Source: Bacteroidales bacterium
GTDB taxonomy: Bacteria; Bacteroidota; Bacteroidia; Bacteroidales; VadinHA17
Assembly: GCA_015486475.1 (NCBI GenBank)
Contig: WFRO01000129.1
Coordinates: 1-9,845 of the forward strand
Direction of reading: 5' to 3'
Length of the DNA stretch: 9,845 nt
Below, piece after piece: positions 1 to 6,811 of the stretch. Both the position numbers and the translations under genes were made by a program. The notes beneath the pieces are model-generated. The model saw only the letters and a list, made by a program, of their open reading frames with translations. It was not told the DNA's origin and did not search any database. Each line of letters begins with the position of its first letter. Within the stretch, counting starts at the first letter, position 1.

Positions 1-2117
1 GCCGCACCCTGGTGTATGCCTCCGAGCGCAACAACTCCTGGAATATCTACACGACCACCATCGTGCGGGATGAGGAGAACTATTTTGCCCGTTCCACGCT
101 GCTCAGAGAGGAGCCGGTGCTGGTGACAGACCATGAGACCTTCCAGCCGGCTTTCTCGCCCGACGGCAAAGAGATCGCTTATCTGGAAGACCGCACTACG
201 CTGAAGGTCATCAACCTGAAGACCAAAGAGACCCGTACCGTCCTGCCGGGGACCTATAACTATTCCTATTCTGACGGGGATCAGTGGTATCAGTGGTCGC
301 CCGACAGCAAGTGGTTGCTGGTCAATTTCTCTCCCAACACGGCTTTCTCCTCCGACGTGGGTCTGGTGAAGGCCGACGGTACGCAGGAGGTGAAGAACCT
401 CACCCTCAGCGGCTACAATGATGGACAGCCCAAATGGGTGATGAAGGGCCATGCCATGATCTGGTTCTCCGACCGCAAGGGCCTGCGCAGCCATGGCAGT
501 TGGGGCGCCCAGAACGACGTGTATGCCATGTTCTTTAACAAGAAAACCTGGGACCTCTTCAAAATGACAAAGGAGGAATATGAACTGTGGAAGGAGGAGA
601 AGAAAAAAGAGAAAGAAAAAGCGCAAAAAGAGAAAAAGAAAATAACGAAGGAAAAAGCCGGTCCGGGAGAGATCGACCTGGACAATATACGGGACCGTAT
701 GCAGCGACTGACGATCAACTCGTCCGATCTGGCGGATGCGGTACTCAGTCCCGACGGCGATGCCCTCTATTACCTGGCCCGTTTTGAGAAAGGGTATGAT
801 CTGTGGGTGCACAAAATGCGGGAAGGGGAGACGAAGCTGCTCCTCAAGTTGCAGGGACGTGGAGGCTCGCTGGAGGCAGACAGCACCTTCAAGAACCTGT
901 ATGTCTTCGCCGGGGGAAAGATCACAAAGATCCAGATCCAGGGACTGAAGCAGAAGAACGTGCAGTACCAGGCGGAGATGAATCTGGACAAGGCGGCCGA
1001 AAGAAGTTATATGTTTGAGCATGTGTGGCGGGAGGTGAAGGAGAAATATTACGATCCCACGATGCATGACCTCGATTGGAAGTATTACCGGGAGAACTAT
1101 GTGCGGTTCCTGCCTTATATCGACAACAATTTTGATTTTGCGGAGATGCTCAGCGAGATGCTGGGCGAACTCAACGGTTCCCATACGGGTGCGAGATACC
1201 ATTACCGTGACCCTCAGGGGGATGCCACCGCCTCGCTGGGTGTCTTCTATGATGATAGCTATCAGGGGCCGGGATTACGCATCGCCGAGGTCATCGAGAA
1301 AGGCCCGCTGGTGTATGACGGCACGCAGATACATGCCGGCGTGATCCTGGAGAAGATCGACGGGCAGGCGGTGAACGATATGTCTGCGTTGTTCCGCGTG
1401 ATGAACCACCAGGCCGGCAAGCCCACCCTCCTCTCCCTCTACGATCCGCAGAAAAAAAAGCGGTGGGAGGAGACGGTCAAGCCCGTCAGTCAGGGTCAGA
1501 AGAATGAGTTGCTGTACCAGCGGTGGGTGAAAGCCCGCCGCGCCGAGGTGGACAGTCTCTCCCACGGCCGATTGGGGTATGTGCATGTACGGGGCATGAA
1601 CTCAGCCAGCTTCCGCGTGGCTTATTCGGAGATCCTGGGGCGTGACTATCACAAGGACGGTGTCATCGTCGATACCCGTTTCAACGGCGGTGGCTGGCTC
1701 CATGACGACCTGGCCACCCTCCTCTCGGGGAAACGCTATGCCGACTACTATCCCCACGGCCGTTATTACGGCTCCGAGCCTCTCTCCAAATGGTACAAAC
1801 CCTCGGTAGTTGTGGTGAGCGAGAGCAATTACTCCGATGCCCACGGTTTCCCTTATACCTACCGGGCCCTGAAGATCGGCAAGATCGTCGGGATGCCGGT
1901 GCCGGGGACAATGACCGCCGTGTGGTGGGAGACCCTGCAGGATCCTTCCCTTGTCTTCGGGATCCCGCAGATAGGGGTGAAGGACATGAACGGGCATTAC
2001 CTCGAAGGTCAGCAATTGGAGCCGGACTACCTGGTGCCGCAGGACCCTGCCGTGGTCACCAGAGGCCGTGATCAGCAGATCGAGAAAGCGGTGGAAGTGT
2101 TGATAAGGCAGAAGTAA
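1..2117 (+). CDS. Tricorn-like S41 family serine peptidase, 5' end missing
   Basis: This is the C-terminal part of a tricorn-type protease; the reading frame is open from position 3 to the window edge, so the start lies upstream. An in-frame GTG at 12 is only an internal codon. Visible in order are propeller-type repeats (LVYASERN, FSPDGKEIAYLED, WSPDSKWLLVNF, LSPDGDALYYLAR), a Lys/Glu-rich low-complexity stretch (about 570-660), a helical tricorn C1-like region (FEHVWREVKEKYYDP), a PDZ-like segment (about 1270-1480) and the S41 core. By analogy with archaeal tricorn, likely catalytic residues are the Ser-His of NGSHTG (1179-1184), the nucleophile Ser of NYSDAHGF (1833-1835) and the Glu of QLEPDYLV (2019-2021). 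Family members degrade peptides, and Bacteroidota versions are usually secreted to the periplasm, but the N-terminal signal cannot be seen here. Full-length relatives have about 1050-1100 residues, so roughly a third is missing. The last codons and the stop (AAG-TAA) belong to the heptamer repeat that follows. The gene converges on the response regulator gene. Confidence 0.93.
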   Translation, partial: RTLVYASERNNSWNIYTTTIVRDEENYFARSTLLREEPVLVTDHETFQPAFSPDGKEIAYLEDRTTLKVINLKTKETRTVLPGTYNYSYSDGDQWYQWSPDSKWLLVNFSPNTAFSSDVGLVKADGTQEVKNLTLSGYNDGQPKWVMKGHAMIWFSDRKGLRSHGSWGAQNDVYAMFFNKKTWDLFKMTKEEYELWKEEKKKEKEKAQKEKKKITKEKAGPGEIDLDNIRDRMQRLTINSSDLADAVLSPDGDALYYLARFEKGYDLWVHKMREGETKLLLKLQGRGGSLEADSTFKNLYVFAGGKITKIQIQGLKQKNVQYQAEMNLDKAAERSYMFEHVWREVKEKYYDPTMHDLDWKYYRENYVRFLPYIDNNFDFAEMLSEMLGELNGSHTGARYHYRDPQGDATASLGVFYDDSYQGPGLRIAEVIEKGPLVYDGTQIHAGVILEKIDGQAVNDMSALFRVMNHQAGKPTLLSLYDPQKKKRWEETVKPVSQGQKNELLYQRWVKARRAEVDSLSHGRLGYVHVRGMNSASFRVAYSEILGRDYHKDGVIVDTRFNGGGWLHDDLATLLSGKRYADYYPHGRYYGSEPLSKWYKPSVVVVSESNYSDAHGFPYTYRALKIGKIVGMPVPGTMTAVWWETLQDPSLVFGIPQIGVKDMNGHYLEGQQLEPDYLVPQDPAVVTRGRDQQIEKAVEVLIRQK

Positions 2118-2190
2118 TAAGGCAAAAGTAATAAGGCAGAAGTAATAAGGCAAAAGTAATAAGGCAGAAGTAATAAGTAATAAGGCAGAA
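2105..2190 (+). repeat. Heptamer tandem repeat at the 3' end of the S41 gene
   Basis: Twelve consecutive 7-bp units occupy 2105-2188, mostly alternating AAGGCAG or AAGGCAA with AAGTAAT; one AAGTAAT is doubled at 2168-2181. The array starts inside the last codons of the S41 gene and supplies its TAA stop (2115-2117). Each AAGTAAT followed by AAG creates a double stop TAATAA, and the 7-bp period moves these through all three frames. It resembles the heptanucleotide short tandemly repeated repetitive (STRR) sequences described in cyanobacteria; that comparison is from memory. Function unknown. Confidence 0.9.
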
Positions 2191-2225
2191 GGGTGCTGGG
2201 TGCTGGGTGCTGGGTACTGGGTGCT
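2191..2225 (+). repeat. G-rich heptamer repeat with G-quadruplex pattern
   Basis: Five 7-bp units follow the AAG-type heptamers: GGGTGCT three times, GGGTACT once, GGGTGCT once. The result is five GGG tracts (2191, 2198, 2205, 2212, 2219), each separated by exactly four bases, which meets the usual G3-N1-7 definition of a G-quadruplex on the + strand. It would be transcribed in the 3' untranslated region of the S41 mRNA. Folding is predicted from pattern only. Confidence 0.85.
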
Positions 2226-2230
2226 GCCCG

Positions 2231-2262
2231 CCCGGATGAACGGAGTCATCCGTTCGGACGGG
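2231..2262. terminator. Hairpin between convergent genes, possible bidirectional terminator
   Basis: GAACGGA (2238-2244) pairs with TCCGTTC (2249-2255) around a 4-base loop, and CCCG (2231-2234) pairs with CGGG (2259-2262) after a short internal mismatch. The stem is GC-rich and about midway between the S41 stop (2117) and the response regulator stop (2309). No U-tract follows directly on the + strand, although T-runs begin near 2285. The position between converging genes favours a termination or 3'-end role, but this is not a textbook intrinsic terminator. Confidence 0.45.
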
Positions 2263-2276
2263 GAGCATCGCACTTC

Positions 2277-2314
2277 CTTCTGCCTTTTGCCTTTTTACTT
2301 TTTACTTTTTACTT
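2277..2314 (-). repeat. Heptamer tandem repeat at the 3' end of the response regulator gene
   Basis: Read on the minus strand the units are AAGTAAA three times, then AAGGCAA... and AAGGCAG..., in one unbroken 7-bp phase (plus-strand units CTTCTGC, CTTTTGC and three CTTTTTA, plus a final CTT). The first unit supplies the last Lys codon and the TAA stop of the response regulator. The unit family matches the array at 2105-2190 but in mirror orientation, so each array points away from its own gene. The three AAGTAAA units put TAA in all three minus-strand frames. Confidence 0.88.
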
Positions 2315-3475
2315 AAATATGGGATGTGCATAGGCCTTGACATCCTCGCCGGTGATGGTGTTGCCGCAGAGGATGATGAGGCGTTCGACGACGTTGCGGA
2401 ACTCCCGCACGTTGCCGGTCCAGGTGATCTTTTTCAGCTCTTCAATGGCGTCGTCGGAGAATTCTTTCACCGGCATGCCGTACTCGCCGCAGATCATCTC
2501 CGAGAAGTGTTTTGCCAGCAGGGGGATGTCTTCGAGCCGCTCGTTGAGTGAGGGCACATGGATGATGATCACGCTGATACGATGGTAGAGGTCTTCGCGG
2601 AAGTTGTTCTTCCTGATCTCCTCCATAAGGTCTTTATTGGTGGCGGCGATGACGCGCACATCCACGGCGATGTCCTTGTCGCTGCCCACGCGGGTGATCT
2701 TGTTCTCCTGCAGGGCCCGCAGCACCTTGGCCTGTGCCGGCAGGCTCATATCGCCGATCTCGTCGAGGAAGAGGGTGCCTCCCTGGGCCTGTTCGAACTT
2801 GCCTTTCCGCTGCTTATAGGCGGAGGTGAACGATCCTTTCTCATGGCCGAAGAGCTCGCTCTCGATCAGCTCGGAGGGGATGGCGGCGCAGTTGACCTCT
2901 ACGAAAGGGCCGTGGGCCCTGTTGCTTTTCTCGTGGAGCTGGTGGGCCACCAGCTCTTTGCCGGTGCCGTTGGCGCCGGTGATCAGCACCCTTGCCTCGG
3001 TGGGCGCCACACGGTCGATGAGTTCCCTCACCTTACGAATGGCCTGCGACTCGCCGATGATCTCATATTTTTTGCTGATCTTTTTCTTCAGCACCTTCGT
3101 CTCGGTGATGAGACTGCTCTTGTCCAGGGCATTGCGGATGGTGATCAGCAGGCGGTTGATGTCCGGTGGCTTCTCGATGAAGTCGTAGGCGCCTTTCTTG
3201 ATGGCCTCCACGGCCGTGTCAATATTGCCATGCCCCGAGATCATGATCACCTGCGTATCACTCTCCTTCTCCCGGATCTTCTCAAGTACCTCTATCCCGT
3301 CCATCCTGGGCATCTTGATATCGCAGAGCACCACATCATAAGGTTTTTCTTCCAACATCTCCAGCCCGGCAGGACCATTTTCGGCCACATCCACGGTATA
3401 TTTCTCATATTCCAGGATGTCCTTGAGGGTGTTGCGGATGCTCTTCTCGTCGTCGATGACCAGTATTGAGGCCAT
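2309..3475 (-). CDS. NtrC-family response regulator (receiver + AAA+), no DNA-binding domain
   Basis: A 388-residue protein starting at MASILVIDDE. The frame extends 17 codons further upstream, but that part overlaps the preceding gene and does not look like a receiver N-terminus. Residues 1-120 are a receiver domain: acidic pocket D8/D9, phosphoacceptor D52 (CDIKMP), switch Ser80 and Lys102 (EKPP). Residues about 138-380 are a sigma-54-activator AAA+ domain: Walker A GANGTGKE (167-174), Walker B GGTLFLDEIG (232-241), sensor and Arg-finger region NFREDLYHRI, and TWTGNVREFRN (351-361). The loop that contacts sigma-54 reads GSFTSA (214-219) instead of GAFTGA. The protein ends about 27 residues after the NVREFRN motif, where family members usually have a Fis-type helix-turn-helix; none is present. 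It may therefore act without binding DNA, as known for some truncated family members such as Helicobacter FlgR. The start is 4 bp after the ppx stop, so the two are probably cotranscribed. No partner kinase is in the window. Confidence 0.93.
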   Translation of the reverse strand: MASILVIDDEKSIRNTLKDILEYEKYTVDVAENGPAGLEMLEEKPYDVVLCDIKMPRMDGIEVLEKIREKESDTQVIMISGHGNIDTAVEAIKKGAYDFIEKPPDINRLLITIRNALDKSSLITETKVLKKKISKKYEIIGESQAIRKVRELIDRVAPTEARVLITGANGTGKELVAHQLHEKSNRAHGPFVEVNCAAIPSELIESELFGHEKGSFTSAYKQRKGKFEQAQGGTLFLDEIGDMSLPAQAKVLRALQENKITRVGSDKDIAVDVRVIAATNKDLMEEIRKNNFREDLYHRISVIIIHVPSLNERLEDIPLLAKHFSEMICGEYGMPVKEFSDDAIEELKKITWTGNVREFRNVVERLIILCGNTITGEDVKAYAHPIFK

Positions 3476-3479
3476 GGTG

Positions 3480-4424
3480 TTATTTTTTAAGTGAATATTT
3501 CTTTTCCATCCAGCGGAATACAACACCTTCCTTCAGCGAGTAATAAGACTGGCAGAATGTGGGTATTCCCGTTTTCCGGAGAACAAAGTTAACAAAAACA
3601 GATGCCGGAACAATCATTTCCACCCGGAAGGGTTCCATACCCTTCATTTTTCTGCGTGTTTCCGCATCCGAGCGAAGCAATGCCTTGTGAACGTTCTGGT
3701 ATACGGGCAGGGGGATCTCCTGCCAGGGCTCTCCGGTTTCCGGGAGAAGACCGCGGCCTGCAGCCAGCGCTCTCAGGGTGTCGAAGGTACCAGCGGCTCC
3801 CGCCAGCAGGAGCGGATGATGCAGGGAAGTCTCGTGCCAGAGCTCCTGCAGGTTACGGTCCAGGTGATCCTCCAGGGTGTGGATATCCCGGTCTGTCACG
3901 GGGTCGGAAAGATCAAATTCCTCAATGATGCGGGCGACGCCCAGGGGATAGCTGTGTTTCCACAGAACGCCTTCGCTGCGGGAGGCCAGGATAAACTCGA
4001 CGCTCCCTCCCCCGATGTCCATGATCAGGAAATTCCCTGCAGGGTGAAGGCTGTGGATGACACCCGTATAGATCAGGGAAGCCTCTTCCTCCCCTGAAAT
4101 GATCTGTATGTCTATGCCGGTCTCTTTCCTGACCTTTTCGACGAATGTCCCGGCATTGCCGGCGCCCCGCAGGGCGGCCGTACCGAAAGCCAGGATCTCC
4201 TGTACCCCGTGATCGTGGCAGACCTGCCTGTAATGCCTGAGCGCTTCCAGGGCCCGCTGCTGTGCTTCCGGCAGGATCGTACCCCGGCGGATCCCTCCTT
4301 TGCCCAGCTTTACCGGGATCTTCTCAAAATGCACTTCCTGCATCCTGCCGGGTTCCGTATCCGCTATGAGCAGATTGAAAGTGTTGGTCCCCAGGTCGAT
4401 GACAGCGATCTTATCTTTTTTCAT
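3480..4424 (-). CDS. Ppx/GppA family phosphatase (exopolyphosphatase type)
   Basis: A 314-residue ASKHA-fold protein that hydrolyses terminal phosphate of polyphosphate or of pppGpp; sequence alone does not separate the two activities. The N-terminal nucleotide/phosphate motif is AVIDLGTNTFNLLIA (7-21), followed by the catalytic-Glu loop SGEEEA (110-115), the second phosphate loop DIGGGSVEF (136-144) and GAAGTFDTL (209-217). The length fits the short form with only the two-lobed catalytic core and no C-terminal HD-like domain. I chose the ATG at 4422-4424 (MKKDKIAVIDLG); a GTG 33 bp upstream would add eleven residues with no family match. It starts 34 bp after the ABC permease stop and ends 4 bp before the response regulator, so it sits inside the predicted operon. 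Acting in the cytoplasm, it could link phosphate or stringent-response state to neighbouring functions, but that is inference. Confidence 0.92.
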   Translation of the reverse strand: MKKDKIAVIDLGTNTFNLLIADTEPGRMQEVHFEKIPVKLGKGGIRRGTILPEAQQRALEALRHYRQVCHDHGVQEILAFGTAALRGAGNAGTFVEKVRKETGIDIQIISGEEEASLIYTGVIHSLHPAGNFLIMDIGGGSVEFILASRSEGVLWKHSYPLGVARIIEEFDLSDPVTDRDIHTLEDHLDRNLQELWHETSLHHPLLLAGAAGTFDTLRALAAGRGLLPETGEPWQEIPLPVYQNVHKALLRSDAETRRKMKGMEPFRVEMIVPASVFVNFVLRKTGIPTFCQSYYSLKEGVVFRWMEKKYSLKK

Positions 4425-4458
4425 AACAGGCGGGGTGGAAGAGGATATCCTGTGCACA

Positions 4459-5817
4459 TCAGAAACTCTTATACCGGATCCATTTCCACAGCTCTTTCCA
4501 CGAAGGTTTCTTGCCGTACATCAGGATGCCGGTACGGTAAATGCGTGCGGCGAACCATACCGTACCCAGGAAAGTGAGGAAAAGGAGAACGATGGAGAGG
4601 ATCAGTTCCCAGAGGGGCACACCGAAAGGCAGGCGGGCCATCATCACCACCGGTGAGGTGTAGGGGATGAGGGAGCCCCAGAAAGCCACGGGGCTGTCGG
4701 GGTTCTGGAAAGCGCCCATGGCGATGAACAGGGCGATGAGCAGGGGGATGGTGATGGGCATCATGAACTGCTGCGTGTCGGTCTCACTGTCGACGGCTGC
4801 CCCCACCGCGGCGAACATGGAAGCATAGAGCAGGTATCCTCCGAGGAAAAAGATGAGAAAGGATCCCAGGATGAGAGGCCAGTTGACCGACCGGAGGGCT
4901 GTGAGCAGCTGCTCTCCCTGCGAGAGATCCTCCATGGAGATCGTGTTCTCCTGCAGGGGGTTGCTCTGGGGGTTGCCGGCAGAGAAAAAGCTTGCCGGCG
5001 CGATCTTCTTTCCCTGGTCCGGACCGTGCATGAGCACGCCTGTCACAGCGGTGACGATGGCCAGGGTGAGAGCGATCCACAGGAAGAATTGTGTCAGGCC
5101 TACCAGGGCGATGCCGATGATCTTGCCCATCATCAGCTGCATAGGCCTGACAGAAGAGATGAGCACTTCCACGATGCGGTTGGTCTTCTCCTCGATGACA
5201 CCGCGCATTACCATTGCGCCGAACATGAAGGTGAGCATGTAGATCAGGAGGCCGCCGACATAAGCGATGCCCATGGCGATGCCGGTACTGGTCCTTTTCT
5301 CCTCCCCGGTGGCGCTGATCTGTATTGTCTGCAGTTTGACGTCCGTCTCCACCTCCTTGAGGATCTTGTCCAGGTTCTGGATGTGATAGGACAGCAGCTT
5401 TTCGCGCTCGATCTCCTTTTTCAGGGCATCCTGGATGTAGGTGACCACGTCGAGCGAAGGCTGTTTGCGCGAGATCAGCCGGGCGGCCGAGGGGATGTAG
5501 GTCAGTTTGGGGGAGATGTACAGGATGGCATAGTAGCCAAGCTGGTCAAACTCCTTTTTCAGGGTGTCCAGGGGCATGTTGTCCAGATACTCGAATTTGA
5601 GGTATTTGGTCGAATGGATCTTCCCTTTGAAAAGGGATCCTCCCTCCTCTACGACTGCGATGCGTTTCACCTCCTTGTCCTTCGACGACATGATGAGTAC
5701 AGGGATGACGAACATGGCTGCCATAAAAACGGGGGTGAGCAGGGTCAGGATGATGAAAGACTTTTTCCTGACGCGGGTCATATATTCACGGCGAATGATC
5801 AGTCCTGTCTTGCTCAT
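4459..5817 (-). CDS. ABC-2 type export permease, NatB-like
   Basis: A 452-residue inner-membrane permease that pairs with the ATPase encoded just upstream. A short basic N-terminus (IIRREYMTRVRKKS) leads into a first membrane segment (about 21-43). A long extracytoplasmic domain (about 50-180) follows, and then five more hydrophobic segments near 182-205, 231-260, 313-340, 352-369 and 402-425. The motif GVIEEKTNRIVEVLISSVRP (206-225) after the second segment is characteristic of NatB/YhaP-type ABC-2 permeases. B. subtilis NatAB exports sodium, but substrates of most relatives are unknown and no substrate should be assigned here. The start ATG is 7 bp after the ATPase stop, so cotranslation is likely. 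The end has a basic tail (YGKKPSWKELWKWIRYKSF). The gene appears intact. Confidence 0.92.
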   Translation of the reverse strand: MSKTGLIIRREYMTRVRKKSFIILTLLTPVFMAAMFVIPVLIMSSKDKEVKRIAVVEEGGSLFKGKIHSTKYLKFEYLDNMPLDTLKKEFDQLGYYAILYISPKLTYIPSAARLISRKQPSLDVVTYIQDALKKEIEREKLLSYHIQNLDKILKEVETDVKLQTIQISATGEEKRTSTGIAMGIAYVGGLLIYMLTFMFGAMVMRGVIEEKTNRIVEVLISSVRPMQLMMGKIIGIALVGLTQFFLWIALTLAIVTAVTGVLMHGPDQGKKIAPASFFSAGNPQSNPLQENTISMEDLSQGEQLLTALRSVNWPLILGSFLIFFLGGYLLYASMFAAVGAAVDSETDTQQFMMPITIPLLIALFIAMGAFQNPDSPVAFWGSLIPYTSPVVMMARLPFGVPLWELILSIVLLFLTFLGTVWFAARIYRTGILMYGKKPSWKELWKWIRYKSF

Positions 5818-5824
5818 GGGAGGA

Positions 5825-6784
5825 TCAGTTTTGGGTGGTTTCTGTGAGGGTTTCTGCAGCTTCTTTTTCTCCGGCTTCGCTCACCACGCGTATGAAGATC
5901 TCGTTCATGCCGGGGGTCAGCTTGTTGAAAGAGAGGATCTTCCCCGCGTCCAGCAGGATCCTCACCGCGTCGTTGGGAGTGCCCCGGTCATTCAGCTTGA
6001 TCTTCAGGACGCTCACATTCCCTTCTTTGGTATGTTCGAGGATGCTGAAGCGGGAGTTCAGGGTGGCTGTCAGCAGGTTGACATCCCCTTCGAACCGCAG
6101 CTCATATTCGTTGCCGGCATATTTCTCCCGGATCTCCTGTATGGGCCCTTCGAGGAGCGTCCGGGAGCGGTTGATCAGGGTGATGTGGTCGCACAGCTCC
6201 TCCACCGAGGCCATGTCGTGGGTAGAGAAGATGATCGTAGCGCCTTCTTTGCGGAGGTTGAGGATCTCCTCTTTGAGCATACGCGTGTTGATGGGGTCGA
6301 AGCCGGTGAAAGGCTCGTCGAAGATGAGGAGGCGGGGTTTGTGGATCACCGTCACGATGAACTGTACCTTCTGCTGCATCCCTTTGGAGAGTTCCTCCAC
6401 CTTTTTGTTCCACCAGTCCTGTATCTCGAATTTTTCAAACCATACCTTCAGCCGTTTCAGGGCTTCCTGCCGGGAGAGGCCTTTGAGCTGTGCCAGATAA
6501 AGGGCCTGTTCGCCCACTTTCATTTTCTTGTAGAGACCTCTTTCTTCGGGCAGGTAGCCGATCTGGTGCACATCCTCTTCGCGCATGGGCCGTCCCAGGA
6601 AGGTGAGCGATCCTTCGTCGGGGGCGGTGATCTGGTTGATGATGCGTATCAGGGTGGTCTTGCCCGCCCCGTTGGGGCCCAGCAGGCCGTAGATGCTTTT
6701 TTCCGGTACGGAGATGGTCACATGGTCCAGCGCCCTGTGGTTGGCGTAATTTTTGACGATCTCACTGGCTTGAAAAAGTGTCAT
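5825..6784 (-). CDS. ABC exporter ATP-binding protein, NatA-like
   Basis: A 319-residue cytoplasmic ATPase that powers the permease encoded downstream. Walker A is GPNGAGKTT (36-44), the Q-loop region reads IGYLPEERGLY (75-85) as is usual for NatA-type proteins, the ABC signature is ELSKGMQQKVQF (131-142, LSKGM instead of LSGGQ), Walker B is RLLIFDEPF (151-159), and the switch His is in FSTHD (186-190). After about residue 220 comes a C-terminal accessory domain typical of this subfamily (DUF4162-like). The last 20 residues are Glu/Thr-rich. It starts 27 bp after the dnaJ stop and has no obvious promoter of its own, so it probably depends on transcription from the dnaJ promoter. Substrate unknown. 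Confidence 0.94.
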   Translation of the reverse strand: MTLFQASEIVKNYANHRALDHVTISVPEKSIYGLLGPNGAGKTTLIRIINQITAPDEGSLTFLGRPMREEDVHQIGYLPEERGLYKKMKVGEQALYLAQLKGLSRQEALKRLKVWFEKFEIQDWWNKKVEELSKGMQQKVQFIVTVIHKPRLLIFDEPFTGFDPINTRMLKEEILNLRKEGATIIFSTHDMASVEELCDHITLINRSRTLLEGPIQEIREKYAGNEYELRFEGDVNLLTATLNSRFSILEHTKEGNVSVLKIKLNDRGTPNDAVRILLDAGKILSFNKLTPGMNEIFIRVVSEAGEKEAAETLTETTQN

Positions 6785-6811
6785 AAGCAGTTTTTTCGGT
6801 GACCGTGATGG

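Larger units (their letters stand above)
2182..2286. repeat. Outer inverted repeat joining the two heptamer arrays
   Basis: AAGGCAGAAG at 2182-2191 is exactly complementary to CTTCTGCCTT at 2277-2286, so the two arrays face each other as arms of an imperfect large hairpin. Shorter inner pairings (GTGC 2221-2224 with GCAC 2270-2273, and the 2231-2262 stem) could stack inside it. It lies between convergent genes, so a transcript from either side would contain it. A shared role in ending transcription or protecting 3' ends is inference. Confidence 0.6.

Noticed and set aside
560..665. The Lys/Glu-rich run in the S41 protease as a frameshift or foreign insertion
   Set aside because: The frame stays open and the propeller and catalytic parts continue normally on both sides; charged inserts at this point are compatible with the family.
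2105..2225. A possible CRISPR array
   Set aside because: Units are 7 bp, directly abutting, with no spacers and no cas gene nearby.
1602..2273. A 223-codon minus-strand open frame that runs through the heptamer array
   Set aside because: Its hydrophobic LLLLPYYFCLITF-like section is just the 7-bp repeat read in three frames, and the rest is antisense to the S41 catalytic domain.
2558..3469. A 303-codon open frame on the + strand
   Set aside because: It lies fully antisense to the well-supported response regulator; its translation has no recognisable motif and reflects codon bias of GC-rich coding DNA.
3476..3526. A longer N-terminus for the response regulator
   Set aside because: The extra 17 codons overlap the ppx gene end, and the receiver fold begins at ASILVIDDE right after the chosen Met.
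4425..4457. A GTG start that extends the Ppx/GppA protein by eleven residues
   Set aside because: The added sequence (HRISSSTPPV) has no family match, while the internal ATG gives the usual MKKxKIAVIDLGTN start.
5564..6802. A 412-codon open frame on the + strand spanning two genes
   Set aside because: It is antisense to both the ABC ATPase and permease, which have full sets of family motifs. Nothing in the translation resembles a known domain.
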